64,000 bases of DNA from Telmatobacter sp. DSM 110680 (GTDB taxonomy: Bacteria > Acidobacteriota > Terriglobia > Terriglobales > Acidobacteriaceae), in assembly GCF_039994875.1 (NCBI RefSeq), contig NZ_CP121196.1, positions 3,782,001-3,846,000 of the forward strand, read 5' to 3'. Under the pieces are notes generated by a model. It was not told the DNA's origin, searched no databases, and saw only the letters and a list, made by a program, of their open reading frames with translations. Of the stretch, positions 28,416-37,887 are shown piece after piece; the stretch's first letter is position 1, and every line of letters starts with the position of its first letter. Both the position numbers and the translations under genes were made by a program.

Positions 28416-29513
28416 TCAGCGAGCGATGCGTGCGCTGCCGCCTTTCATGGCACGCTCGACTTCAGCCAGCGTAGCCATGCTGGTGTCGCCCGGGGTTGTC
28501 ATGGCCAGCGCGCCGTGAGCTACGCCGCAGCGAACCGCCCAATCGATCGGCTTTCCAGCCAGTATCCCGTAGATGAGTCCGGAGGCGAAGCTGTCGCCGC
28601 CTCCCACGCGATCAAGGATGTCGATCTCCTGTTGCGGCACGTGAATGATCTTGTCCTCATAGAGTGCGATTGCGCCCCAGGCGTTGCGGCTTGCCGTGGG
28701 GGCAGTGCGCAACGTGCTGGCGATGAGCTTCAGATTCGGATACGCAGCCGCAACTTCGCGGAGCATCTCTTCATAAGCGGCGATGGGGAGTTCGTCGAAA
28801 TCTTCGCTGACGCCTTTGATCTGAACGCCCAACATGGCAGTGAAATCCTCTTCGTTGCCAAGGAGAAGATCGACTTTGCGCACCAGTGCGCGGTTCACGT
28901 CCTGCGCCTTGGACTTCCCGCCGATGGAGCGCCACAGCGAGTCACGATAGTTCAAATCGTAGGAAACCGGGGTTCCGAAGCGCCGGGCCTCGTCCATCGC
29001 CTCGGCGGCTACGTCGGCCGTCGAAGCTGAAAGCGCGGCAAAGATACCCCCGGTATGGAGCCACCGAGTGCCGTTGCCGGGGCCGAATATAGATTCCCAA
29101 TCAAAGTCGCCTGGCTTAACCTGGCTGACGGCTGTATGGCCGCGGTCGTTGCATCCAGCAGCTGCGCGCAAGCCAAATCCGCGCTCAGTAAAGTTCAGGC
29201 CGTTGCGCACGGTGCGGCCCACACCGTCAAAAGGAACCCAGCGGAGAACGGAAGTGTCCACCCCGCCCTGGAGGATGCAATCCTCAACGAGGCGCCCAAC
29301 GGCATTGTCAGCGAGTGCTGTCGCAACGGCTGTGCGCAGGCCGAAGCAACGGCGTAGACCACGCGCCACGTTGTATTCGCCGCCGCCCTCCCAAACTGCG
29401 AATTGCCGTGCTGTGTGAACGCGACCCTCGCCGGGGTCAAGACGCAGCATCACTTCTCCAAGACTGAGACAATCCCAGCGACGAGGCGAGTCCGGAAGCG
29501 AAATAGGTTCCAT
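28416..29513 (-). CDS. kdgK: 2-keto-3-deoxygluconate kinase (PfkB family)
   Basis: 365 residues from ATG 29513. PfkB sugar kinase: GEVMLRLDPG at the start, EGGGEYNVA substrate loop, LLLGNEEDF, and the anion-hole and catalytic Asp motif GGGDSFASG. Phosphorylates KDG to KDPG for Eda, which follows by 67 bp in the same direction. The upstream extension to 29540 has no support. Specificity is inferred from the eda and manD neighbours. Confidence 0.9.
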   Translation of the reverse strand: MEPISLPDSPRRWDCLSLGEVMLRLDPGEGRVHTARQFAVWEGGGEYNVARGLRRCFGLRTAVATALADNAVGRLVEDCILQGGVDTSVLRWVPFDGVGRTVRNGLNFTERGFGLRAAAGCNDRGHTAVSQVKPGDFDWESIFGPGNGTRWLHTGGIFAALSASTADVAAEAMDEARRFGTPVSYDLNYRDSLWRSIGGKSKAQDVNRALVRKVDLLLGNEEDFTAMLGVQIKGVSEDFDELPIAAYEEMLREVAAAYPNLKLIASTLRTAPTASRNAWGAIALYEDKIIHVPQQEIDILDRVGGGDSFASGLIYGILAGKPIDWAVRCGVAHGALAMTTPGDTSMATLAEVERAMKGGSARIAR

Positions 29514-29709
29514 AATCAATCCAATGAAACTGTAACGCATTGCAGACGCCCGGGAGCGGCACTATACCGCTGGAGGAGACGGTGCCTTCCTAACGCGGGA
29601 ATGGGCAATGATGTGCGCGTGATAGATTTTGGGGGTCAGGAAAAAGACTCGAATTGACGCGGCAAAGAGGGACGTCGGCGAAGCTTCGAGTCAGGCGAGG
29701 AAGTTTGGG

Positions 29710-30486
29710 ATGAGTCAGAGCCTTTTCGATTTGACGGGCAGGGTTGCAGTCGTAACGGGTGGGACCACAGGCATCGGACACGCTATTGCGCGTGGATTGG
29801 CAGAGGCCGGAGCTGATGTAGTCCCGAGTTCGCGCCGAGCAGAGCAGGTGGAAAAGGCGGCGGCAGAAATTGAAGCCCTGGGACGCCGCACGCTGAGAGT
29901 TACGAGTGATGTGCTCGACCGCTCATCGCTACAGGCTCTGCATGATGCCGTAATTCAGGAGTTCGGCAAAGCGGACATCCTTGTGAATGCAGCGGGCGTG
30001 ACCTACAAAGCGCCGACGCTGGAAACTGCAGAGGAAGATTGGTCGCGTGTTATCGAGACAAATCTGACAGGAACGTTGCGAGCTTGCCAGATTTTTGGGA
30101 GAACGATGGTGAAAGCGGGCTACGGGCGGATCGTTAATATTGCATCCCTGACCACGTTTGTCGGCTTCTTCCAGGTCGCAGCATATTCAGCGTCGAAGGC
30201 AGCGGTTGGATCATTGACGAAGGTGCTGGCGGTTGAGTTGGCAAAGACCGGAGTAAATGTGAATGCGATCGCGCCGGGTATGTTCCCAACGGATTTGAAT
30301 GCCAAACTGATCACGGGAACTCCCCGCGGCGAGGAGTTGCACATGCGCGTGCCAATGGGAAGGTTTGGAAAGGCCAGCGAACTTGCAGGAGCGGCTGTTT
30401 TTCTGGCATCTGAGGCGGCGTCGTATGTGACGGGGGAGATCGTGGCTGTGGATGGCGGGTTCCTGGCCAGCGGCGTGAACCAGTAA
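29710..30486 (+). CDS. SDR oxidoreductase, probable fructuronate reductase
   Basis: 258 residues from ATG 29710, which has GAGGAAG upstream; the longer frame to 29629 looks non-coding. Classical SDR: TGGTTGIGHA, NAAGVTY, catalytic Ser in NIASLT, YSASK, and VDGGF at the end. It heads the manD-MFS operon. No uxuB of the long-chain type is present; in Bacillus the fructuronate to mannonate step is done by an SDR, so this gene is the best candidate for that step. A gluconate 5-dehydrogenase role is the alternative. Confidence 0.85.
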   Translation: MSQSLFDLTGRVAVVTGGTTGIGHAIARGLAEAGADVVPSSRRAEQVEKAAAEIEALGRRTLRVTSDVLDRSSLQALHDAVIQEFGKADILVNAAGVTYKAPTLETAEEDWSRVIETNLTGTLRACQIFGRTMVKAGYGRIVNIASLTTFVGFFQVAAYSASKAAVGSLTKVLAVELAKTGVNVNAIAPGMFPTDLNAKLITGTPRGEELHMRVPMGRFGKASELAGAAVFLASEAASYVTGEIVAVDGGFLASGVNQ

Positions 30487-30553
30487 AGAACCCGGACTGG
30501 AAAACCTCGAGTGATGGCGAAAATCCTCTAAGGCAGCGGAAAGCAAAAAGACA

Positions 30554-31762
30554 GTGAAAATTACGAATGCAACCGTCAATATCGCTTCGCCGGGGCGTAA
30601 TTTCGTCACGCTGAAGATTGAGACAGACGAGGGAATTTACGGGTTGGGGGACGGCACGCTTAATGGCCGTGAACTGGCGGTTGCTTCCTATCTAACAGAC
30701 CACGTGATTCCTTGCATAATAGGCCGGGATCCATTCCAGACTGAAGACATCTGGCAGTATCTCTATCGCGGAGCATATTGGCGACGTGGGCCAGTCACCA
30801 TGACGGCAATCGCGGCAGTGGACGTCGCGCTGTGGGACATCAAGGGCAAAGCGCTGAACACACCCGTCTACAACCTGCTCGGCGGCAAAAGCCGCGACGG
30901 CGTCATGGTGTATGCGCACGCCAACGGCAAAGATGTAGACGCGGCACTCGAGGATGTAGCGAGACATAAGGACCTGGGATACAAGGCCATTCGTGTTCAA
31001 AGCGGAATTCCAGGCCTTTCGAGTACATATGGCGTAGCCAAAGGTACCGGGCGCTACGAACCGGCAGAGCGCGGACTGCCGCACGAGTACGAGTGGTCGA
31101 GCGAACTTTATTTGCGCCATGTACCGAATCTCTTTGAGCGTGTGCGGGCAGAATTCGGCGAGGAGCTACATCTGCTCCACGATTGCCACCATCGCCTCGC
31201 ACCGATCGAAGCAGGACGTCTGGGAAAGGAATTGGAGCCATTTCATCTCTTTTGGATGGAAGATCCTACACCCGCAGAGCTACAGGAAGGCTTTAAAGTT
31301 ATTCGGGGACATACGACTACTCCCATTGCTGTCGGCGAGGTATTCAACTCGGTCTGGGATGCTCATGAATTAATCCGCAATCAGTGGATCGATTATCTCC
31401 GCATGACCCTTGTGCACGGCGGGGGAATTACACACCTGAAGAAAACCGCAGACTTCGCGGCGATGTATCACGTGCGCACCGGATTTCATGGAGCGACGGA
31501 CCTCTCGCCGGTGACAATGGCTGCGGCGTTGCACTTCGATACCGCAGTTCACAACTTCGGCATCCAGGAACATATGCCGCACACTGACGAGACGGACGCG
31601 GTGTTTCCGCATAGCTATAAATTCAGAGACGGCATGATGTATCCCGGCGATGCTCCGGGTCTAGGTGTGGATCTGGATGAGAAGCTGGCTGCAAAGTATC
31701 CGTATCAGCGCGCTTATCTTCCTGTGAATCGCAAACTCGACGGTACGCTGACAGACTGGTAG
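30554..31762 (+). CDS. manD: D-mannonate dehydratase (enolase superfamily)
   Basis: 402 residues with a GTG start. Enolase-superfamily barrel with family signatures: [20 protein letters not shown], metal ligands in [15 protein letters not shown] and VGEVFNS, and HGATDLSPV. High-activity ManD enzymes dehydrate D-mannonate to KDG using Mg2+. It lies 67 bp after the SDR and 3 bp before the transporter gene, in one operon. This enzyme replaces UxuA. Confidence 0.92.
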   Translation: MKITNATVNIASPGRNFVTLKIETDEGIYGLGDGTLNGRELAVASYLTDHVIPCIIGRDPFQTEDIWQYLYRGAYWRRGPVTMTAIAAVDVALWDIKGKALNTPVYNLLGGKSRDGVMVYAHANGKDVDAALEDVARHKDLGYKAIRVQSGIPGLSSTYGVAKGTGRYEPAERGLPHEYEWSSELYLRHVPNLFERVRAEFGEELHLLHDCHHRLAPIEAGRLGKELEPFHLFWMEDPTPAELQEGFKVIRGHTTTPIAVGEVFNSVWDAHELIRNQWIDYLRMTLVHGGGITHLKKTADFAAMYHVRTGFHGATDLSPVTMAAALHFDTAVHNFGIQEHMPHTDETDAVFPHSYKFRDGMMYPGDAPGLGVDLDEKLAAKYPYQRAYLPVNRKLDGTLTDW

Positions 31763-31765
31763 GCG

Positions 31766-33094
31766 ATGGCGAACTCAACCGAGACGATGGAACAAGTGGG
31801 GGATGTGCAGGCGCATCCGGGGCGATGGACTATCTGCGCCATGCTATTCGTGGCCACGACCATCAACTACATGGACCGACAGGTTCTGTCGATTCTGAAG
31901 CCGGTGCTGGCGGGCGCAACACTTCAGCTGCAGCCGTTCTTTCATGGATGGCCAACGGTAGAACGCTCCATCAGCATGAACGAGATTCAATACGGAAACA
32001 TCGTGTGGTGTTTCCAGATCGCCTATGCCCTCGGAGTAGTTTTCGCTGGGCGCCTGGTGGACCGCCTGGGCTGCCGCCGCGGTTATCCCATCGTGACGGC
32101 AGTGTGGAGCCTGTCCGCGATGGGGCATGCCCTGGTGACGTCGGTCTTCGGCTTTGGAGTGGCGCGTTTCTTTCTGGGACTGGGTGAGAGCGGAAATTTT
32201 CCTGCGGCGATCAAAGCAACAGCGGAGTGGTTTCCCCCAAAGGAGCGAGCCCTCGCAACCGGCATCTTCAACTCAGGCGCCGGCGTTGGGGCAATACTCG
32301 CACCCTTCGTGGTGCCGTGGGTTGCACTACATTTTGGATGGCGTGCTGCATTCCTCGTCACCGGTGTCTTCAGTGCATCCTGGATTGTATGGTGGTTAAT
32401 TCGTTACCACAAGCCGCTGGAATTGGTGTCTGCGAGTCGGAGTGAGGCGGTCGAAAAATCAGCTGAACTCGCGATTCCGTGGTGGCGGCTGTTGAAATAC
32501 CGCCAAACCTGGGGATTCGTTCTAGGTAAATTCCTCACAGACCCAGTCTGGTGGTTCTACCTATTCTGGCTGCCGGGCTACTTCAGCAAAGAGTTCAAAC
32601 TTGATCTTTCGCATATCGGGTTGCCGCTGATCGTGGTGTATGTCTGCTCGACAATTGGAAGTGTTTTTGGCGGCTGGTTGCCGAAAGGATATGTGCGGCT
32701 GGGAATGTCATTGAAAGCCGCACGCCTGGCAACAATGCTGACTTGTGCATGCCTGGTTGTTCCGATCGTATTCGCAGGTGGCCTGCACTCCATATGGACT
32801 GCTGTTGGACTGTTGTGTATGGCGACCAGCGCGCATCAGGGCTGGTCTGCCAACATCTTCACCACCGTCTCTGATATGTTTCCAGCCGAGTATGTCGGAA
32901 CGGTTGTCAGCTTCGGACAAGTGGGGGGCGCACTGGGGGGAGCTATTTTTGCTCAGGTTGCAGGTCATATTCTCCAATTCACCGGGAGCTATGTGCCGTT
33001 ATTTATTTATTCGGGTCTGGCGTATCTCGCGGCTCTTGTTCTGCTGAGAACCCTGGCTTCGGGGTTGAAGCCGGTGGAGCTCTCCAGCAGTTGA
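31766..33094 (+). CDS. MFS hexuronate transporter (ExuT-like)
   Basis: 442 residues with about 12 membrane segments. The anion:cation symporter signature is seen near the start (TTINYMDRQVL), the loop-2 motif GRLVDRLGCRRG and FLGLGESGNFPAAIKA, which are typical of hexuronate permeases. Between the first and second helix there are about 20 extra residues (around LQLQPFFHG) compared with ExuT. Only 3 bp after manD, so co-translated; supplies glucuronate or galacturonate to the pathway. Confidence 0.92.
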   Translation: MANSTETMEQVGDVQAHPGRWTICAMLFVATTINYMDRQVLSILKPVLAGATLQLQPFFHGWPTVERSISMNEIQYGNIVWCFQIAYALGVVFAGRLVDRLGCRRGYPIVTAVWSLSAMGHALVTSVFGFGVARFFLGLGESGNFPAAIKATAEWFPPKERALATGIFNSGAGVGAILAPFVVPWVALHFGWRAAFLVTGVFSASWIVWWLIRYHKPLELVSASRSEAVEKSAELAIPWWRLLKYRQTWGFVLGKFLTDPVWWFYLFWLPGYFSKEFKLDLSHIGLPLIVVYVCSTIGSVFGGWLPKGYVRLGMSLKAARLATMLTCACLVVPIVFAGGLHSIWTAVGLLCMATSAHQGWSANIFTTVSDMFPAEYVGTVVSFGQVGGALGGAIFAQVAGHILQFTGSYVPLFIYSGLAYLAALVLLRTLASGLKPVELSSS

Positions 33095-33296
33095 ATGTCC
33101 AAAGTTGGCGGGAATTTGCGATTTCTCCGCGATCGTTCGTGACCATAGTCATGAGCCGAGAGGGAATTCATCGGGATTCGTCTTTATACACTTGGTTTGT
33201 CAGATATACAGGATAGAGATGGTCTGGAAGGTTGACGCGTGGTCCCGTTCAGCCGAAAATCTGAAAACAAACTGATTTAAACGCAGAGGGGCAAAA

Positions 33297-34442
33297 ATGG
33301 TTAGGCGGCGAAAACTGCGCATGGGAATGGTCGGAGGAGGGCCGGGCGCGTTCATCGGCCCAGTGCATCGCATGGCCGCCGAACTGGATGGAAAGATCGA
33401 ACTCGTTGCAGGCGCATTTTCGCAATCGGCGGAACGTTCGCAATTGGCCGGCGAGGCCTACAAGATCCAGCCCGATAGGGCATATGCGGACTACAAGTCG
33501 ATGCTGGAGGCGGAGCGAAAGCGACCGGACCCCATCGACTTCGTCGCTATCGTTACTCCAAACCATCTCCACTTGCCGGTTGCGATCGCATCGCTTGCAG
33601 CTGGGTTTCCGGTGATGAGCGACAAGCCAGCCACTGCCACCTACGGAGAAGCAGAGGAACTGCAGAAGGCTGTCGCCAAGAGCGGGTTGCCTTATGGGCT
33701 GACCCACACGTACGCCGGCTATGCGCTAGTGCGCGAGGCGCGTGCCATCTGTTCCAGCGGCGAACTGGGAAGAATTCGCAAGATTGCTGTCGAGTATCTG
33801 CAGGGATGGCTGACAAACCCGATTGAGGCAACAGGGCAGAAGCAGGCGTCGTGGCGATCAGATCCTGCACAGAGCGGGCTAGGCGGGTGCATCGGCGACA
33901 TTGGCGTGCATGCGTTTCATCTTGCTGAGTATGTGACAGGACTGAAAGTTGTTGCAGTGAACGCTTCGCTGCTCTCAGTGGTAAAGGGACGCAAACTCGA
34001 TGATGACTGCACGGCTCTGCTACGCATGGACAACGATGCGCAAGCCGTACTGATGACTTCTCAGATCGCAGTGGGGGAGGGAAACGGATTGAGACTGCGC
34101 GTGTACGGCGAAAAGGGATCGCTCGACTGGCGGCAGGAAGATCCGAACCGGCTGCACGTGAAGTGGCTGGATTCTCCTGAGGAGATTCGTCATGCGGCAG
34201 GCAACTATTTGAGCAATGATGCGCGCGCGGTAACGAGATTGCCGGGCGGTCATCCAGAAGGATATCTTGAAGCGTTCGCCGTGCTGTATGGTGAGTTCGC
34301 CGATGCGCTGCTTGCGTGGCAACAGAACGGCAAAGGTGAGTTACCGAAGACGCTGCCGGGGATTGAAGCCGGCGTGCGTGGAATGAGATTTATCGACCGT
34401 GCAATCGACAGCAGCAAGCGCGAGAGCTGGGTTGAGTTTTGA
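33297..34442 (+). CDS. Cytoplasmic Gfo/Idh/MocA family oxidoreductase
   Basis: 381 residues, no export signal. Rossmann motif GMVGGGPGAFIG, HLHLPVAIAS, and MSDKPATAT where the family has EKP; the C-terminal domain carries the GCIGDIGVHAFH metal/active-site helix. Probably a sugar or sugar-acid dehydrogenase. The start has GAGGGG about 8 bp upstream. It is separated from the transporter by a 200-bp AT-rich region that may hold its own promoter, and pairs with the TIM-barrel isomerase gene 28 bp downstream. Confidence 0.9.
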   Translation: MVRRRKLRMGMVGGGPGAFIGPVHRMAAELDGKIELVAGAFSQSAERSQLAGEAYKIQPDRAYADYKSMLEAERKRPDPIDFVAIVTPNHLHLPVAIASLAAGFPVMSDKPATATYGEAEELQKAVAKSGLPYGLTHTYAGYALVREARAICSSGELGRIRKIAVEYLQGWLTNPIEATGQKQASWRSDPAQSGLGGCIGDIGVHAFHLAEYVTGLKVVAVNASLLSVVKGRKLDDDCTALLRMDNDAQAVLMTSQIAVGEGNGLRLRVYGEKGSLDWRQEDPNRLHVKWLDSPEEIRHAAGNYLSNDARAVTRLPGGHPEGYLEAFAVLYGEFADALLAWQQNGKGELPKTLPGIEAGVRGMRFIDRAIDSSKRESWVEF

Positions 34443-34470
34443 AGTATGAAGATCGATTGGGGAGCAAGCG

Positions 34471-35526
34471 ATGAAGACCATAAAAGGTCCTGGAATTTTT
34501 CTGGCACAGTTTGCTGATAATCAAGCGCCCTTTAATTCTCTGGATGGAATGGCGCACTGGGCAGCCCAGCTTGGCTTTGCCGGAGTCCAGATTCCATCAT
34601 GGGATCGGCGCCTGTTTGATTTAAAGCTCGCAGCAGAGAGTCGCGACTATTGCGAGGAAGTGCTTGGAATTCTGGACGCCGCCGGGCTCAAACTCACGGA
34701 GCTTTCGACACATCTGCAGGGCCAACTGATCGCGAGTAATCCTGCCTACGATCCCATGCTTGATGGATTTGCGCCGGCTGAATTGAAGGGCAGGCCGAAG
34801 GAACAGCAAACTTGGGCAGTGCAGCAATTGGAGTGGGCCGCGATGGCAAGCAGCAGGCTGGGCTTGACCGCGCATGCCACATTCTCAGGGGCCCTGGCGT
34901 GGCCGTATTTCTATCCTTGGCCGCAGCGGCCGGCCGGTCTGATCGATGCGGCCTTTGAGGAACTAGGCCGCCGCTGGGCTCCTATCCTCAACGTGTTTGA
35001 CGAGGCTGGCGTGGATGTCTGTTACGAGCTTCATCCAGGTGAGGATTTACATGATGGCGTGACATTCGAGCGTTTCCTGAAAGTTGTGGATGATCACAAG
35101 CGCGCGAATATTTTGTACGACCCAAGCCACATGATCCTGCAGCAGTTGGACTATCTGGAGTTCCTCGATATTTATCACGAGAGAGTGCGCGCTTTTCACG
35201 TGAAGGATGCGGAATTCAGGCCGAACGGACGCTCGGGGGTTTACGGGGGCTATCAAGATTGGATTGATCGCGCCGGGCGCTTCCGCTCGCTCGGAGACGG
35301 GCAGATCGACTTCAAGGCAATCTTCAGCAAGATGGCCCAGTATGACTATCCCGGCTGGGCAGTGCTGGAGTGGGAGTGCTGCATTAAGCATCCGAAGGCT
35401 GGAGCGGCGGAAGGCGCGGCTTTGATCAAGCAGTGGATTATTCGCGTCACCGACAAAGCGTTCGATGATTTCGCCGGATCCGAGCCTGACGACGACAAAA
35501 ATAACAAGATTCTAGGGTTGATCTAG
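34471..35526 (+). CDS. Sugar phosphate isomerase/epimerase-like TIM-barrel protein
   Basis: 351 residues, xylose-isomerase-like barrel (AP endonuclease 2 superfamily): HLQGQLIASNP, ELHPGEDLHDG (metal ligands), NILYDPSHM, FHVKDAEFRPNG and WAVLEWECC. Start has GGGGAG 6 bp upstream. Partnered with the Gfo/Idh/MocA gene, a combination typical of inositol and rare-sugar catabolism where one protein oxidises and the other isomerises. Substrate not known. Confidence 0.88.
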   Translation: MKTIKGPGIFLAQFADNQAPFNSLDGMAHWAAQLGFAGVQIPSWDRRLFDLKLAAESRDYCEEVLGILDAAGLKLTELSTHLQGQLIASNPAYDPMLDGFAPAELKGRPKEQQTWAVQQLEWAAMASSRLGLTAHATFSGALAWPYFYPWPQRPAGLIDAAFEELGRRWAPILNVFDEAGVDVCYELHPGEDLHDGVTFERFLKVVDDHKRANILYDPSHMILQQLDYLEFLDIYHERVRAFHVKDAEFRPNGRSGVYGGYQDWIDRAGRFRSLGDGQIDFKAIFSKMAQYDYPGWAVLEWECCIKHPKAGAAEGAALIKQWIIRVTDKAFDDFAGSEPDDDKNNKILGLI

Positions 35527-35612
35527 CTGAAGCTCGAAGCTTATCCGAAAAGTCACCACCATCCGATTCAGAGCTAAATGCCTTAATTGCAGGCCTTACT
35601 GGGCTATGGCTA

Positions 35613-35634
35613 GAATGTCCGATAACGGATATTC
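35613..35634. repeat. Inverted repeat between convergent genes
   Basis: Arms GAATGTCCG and CGGATATTC pair over 9 bp with one mismatch around an ATAA loop. No T run on either strand, so it is not a standard terminator. A related partial copy (AAGAATGTCGG) lies about 60 bp downstream. Confidence 0.4.
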
Positions 35635-35718
35635 TGTATAGTGTAAGTAAATAATAGAGAACATGCCTCATATCATTGCAAGAATGTCGGTTATTTATTT
35701 TCCGAAAAGTGCGCTTCC

Positions 35719-36207
35719 CTACATCTTGTAGCGGCCCAAGTCTTCGTCGTTCAAGCCTTCAAGCCAGCCTCGGAGTTCTTCGGCGGTAGGACCTTCGGGT
35801 GGGCCGTTCATGTTCAGCTTGGCTGACTGCATGACTTGTTCCGATACGAAGATCGGACAGTCTGCACGCAGCGCGAGCGCGATCGCATCAGACGGGCGCG
35901 CGTCCAGGGTTATCAATTCGCCCTCTTGACGAATCCACAGCATTGCGAAGAAGGTGTCGTCTCTAAGCTCTGTAATGACTATCTTTTCCAGCTCTCCGTT
36001 CATGTGACGCATTAGATTCCGGGTCAAATCGTGCGTCATTGGCCGGGGGGCGGCTACCTTTTCAATCTCTATGGCTATAGCGTTGGCCTCAAAGATCCCG
36101 ACCCATATAGGCATAACGGTATCGGAGCCAACGTCCTTGAGAACAACGATTGGCATATTGGTAGCTGGATCCATCATCAAACCGCGGATGCGCACTTCGA
36201 TGTCCAT
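35719..36207 (-). CDS. Bifunctional nuclease family protein (DUF151)
   Basis: 162 residues matching the bifunctional nuclease domain: VLKDVGSDTVMPIWVGIFEA near the start, RPMTHDL, and LDARPSDAIALALRADCPI, the most conserved stretch. Members show RNase and DNase activity in some organisms; bacterial roles are little known. It follows miaB by 20 bp on the same strand, an arrangement suggesting co-transcription. Confidence 0.92.
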   Translation of the reverse strand: MDIEVRIRGLMMDPATNMPIVVLKDVGSDTVMPIWVGIFEANAIAIEIEKVAAPRPMTHDLTRNLMRHMNGELEKIVITELRDDTFFAMLWIRQEGELITLDARPSDAIALALRADCPIFVSEQVMQSAKLNMNGPPEGPTAEELRGWLEGLNDEDLGRYKM

Positions 36208-36227
36208 AGGCTCCCTTCGCTACTTGC

Positions 36228-37547
36228 TTAGACGGCCTCACCTACGAGGCTGTTGGGAAAAGTATTGGTGATTTTCACATTCACATAGGAACCCGGAGCG
36301 GGAGCGATGGGCGTGGAAGTCGTGAAGTTTACTGGTTTGTTTTGCGTGCTTCGGCCGGAAATCTGACCTCGGGCTGGATTTAATCCCTCGACCATTACTT
36401 CCATTTGCTCCCCTAAATGCTTGGCGTAGTTGGCCCTCTGAATCTCGCGTTGTCGGTCGAGAACTAGCTGAAGCCGTCTGACCTTCTCTGCATCGGGCAA
36501 GGAATCGATCATAGTAAGTGCCGGAGTATTGGGACGGCCAGAGTATTTGAAACCGAACACGCAATCGTACTGGACCTCCTGTAGCAAGTCCATAGTCTGG
36601 ATGAAATCGTCAGGCGTTTCTCCTGGAAATCCAACGATGATGTCCGTCGAAAGCGAAATGTTTCGCTTTGCCGCCCTGATCCAGCTGATGCGTTCGAGGT
36701 ACCAGTCGGCCGTATATTCTCGCGCCATCATCTTGAGCACTCGGGACGACCCAGACTGAATGGGCAGATGCACGTGATCGCAGAGCGTTGGATAAGCGTC
36801 GATCGCTTCTACGATGTCCCGCGTAAAGTCGCGGGGATGACTGGTGGTGAAACGTACGCGACGGATGCCGGGAACCTGGCCAACGGCAGCGAGCAATTCG
36901 GCGAAGCTCAACTTCCCTTCCGGATCCTTGTAGCTGTTTACGTTCTGACCGAGAAGTTGAATCTCGCTATAACTCTGGTCGGCGATACGCCGCGCCTCGG
37001 CGAGCACAGATACTGATCCTCGGCTCCGCTCTTTGCCGCGCGTGTAAGGAACAACGCAGTAGGCGCAGAACTTGTCGCATCCTTCAATGATCGTGATGTA
37101 TCCACGATAGGGATTCTGACGCGAAGTGAATTCCGTCTCGAAGGTCTCTTCGGTCTGGCGGTCGTCAAGGCCCGTGATCCGATTCTCGCCGGCTTCCAGG
37201 CGGCTCAGCATCTCAGGCAATTTGCGATAGGAAGCCGAACCGGATACTAAAGACACATACGGAGCGCGCTCGAAGATCTTCTCGCCCTCCTGCTGAGCTA
37301 CACACCCGAGGACGCCAAAGCGCTTCCCGGCCTTGTGGAGCTTTTTGTAGTCGTTGAGGCGGTTAAAGACCTTTTGCTCGGCTTTGTCGCGAATGGAGCA
37401 GGTGTTGTAGAGGATGAGGCCGGCATCTTCCTCGGTCTCGACCTGGCGATAGCCTTCGTGCAGCAATGTGCCAATGACCTTTTCGGAGTCATGAGCATTC
37501 ATCTGGCACCCGAAAGTCTCAAGGTAGAAGGTTTTTTCGGACGCCAT
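36228..37547 (-). CDS. miaB: tRNA-2-methylthio-N6-dimethylallyladenosine synthase
   Basis: 439 residues, radical SAM methylthiotransferase acting on A37 of tRNAs. N-terminal UPF0004 domain with TFGCQMN, NTCSIRDKAEQK and GCVAQQ cysteines for the auxiliary cluster; radical SAM CxxxCxxC in CDKFCAYC; VPYTRGKERSR; C-terminal TRAM domain (about 375-439). Length and start (MASEKTFYLET) fit the family. Confidence 0.97.
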   Translation of the reverse strand: MASEKTFYLETFGCQMNAHDSEKVIGTLLHEGYRQVETEEDAGLILYNTCSIRDKAEQKVFNRLNDYKKLHKAGKRFGVLGCVAQQEGEKIFERAPYVSLVSGSASYRKLPEMLSRLEAGENRITGLDDRQTEETFETEFTSRQNPYRGYITIIEGCDKFCAYCVVPYTRGKERSRGSVSVLAEARRIADQSYSEIQLLGQNVNSYKDPEGKLSFAELLAAVGQVPGIRRVRFTTSHPRDFTRDIVEAIDAYPTLCDHVHLPIQSGSSRVLKMMAREYTADWYLERISWIRAAKRNISLSTDIIVGFPGETPDDFIQTMDLLQEVQYDCVFGFKYSGRPNTPALTMIDSLPDAEKVRRLQLVLDRQREIQRANYAKHLGEQMEVMVEGLNPARGQISGRSTQNKPVNFTTSTPIAPAPGSYVNVKITNTFPNSLVGEAV

Positions 37548-37887
37548 AGCAAGTTTGAGTATAGAGCATTTCGACTACCGTGCCTCGCCGGTCCAGCCCA
37601 TTTCATCGGTGTTACAGAGATACAAAACAGCGTCCAGTTCTGAACACACCCCTTCGGTATCGCACACTCAGTCCGCTTCTCTTCCCGACCCTCGAAGCTC
37701 GGAATAAAGGACTTGCATGCAAATGCCATTGGAGAGCGACATGCTCTAAGGCTTTGTAACTGGTTCCTGCAAGGCACGCTCGCAGTGATCTTTCTTCAGC
37801 ATGAATCGCCTTTCATATCAAAGCTCTTGATGGTTTCGGGATTGGCTTTCAGCGGTCCGCATGACGATTACAGGACAAGGAGCGCAC
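37548..37887. other. Intergenic stretch of about 340 bp between divergent genes
   Basis: Holds the 5' regions of miaB (minus) and the permease gene (plus). No gene supported; short frames here lack ribosome binding sites and domain similarity. The permease ribosome binding site (AAGGAG) lies at its right end. Confidence 0.4.

Noticed and set aside
27987..29030. 347-residue plus-strand frame opposite eda and kdgK
   Set aside because: Entirely antisense to two clear enzymes and without any family signature; an artefact of codon bias.
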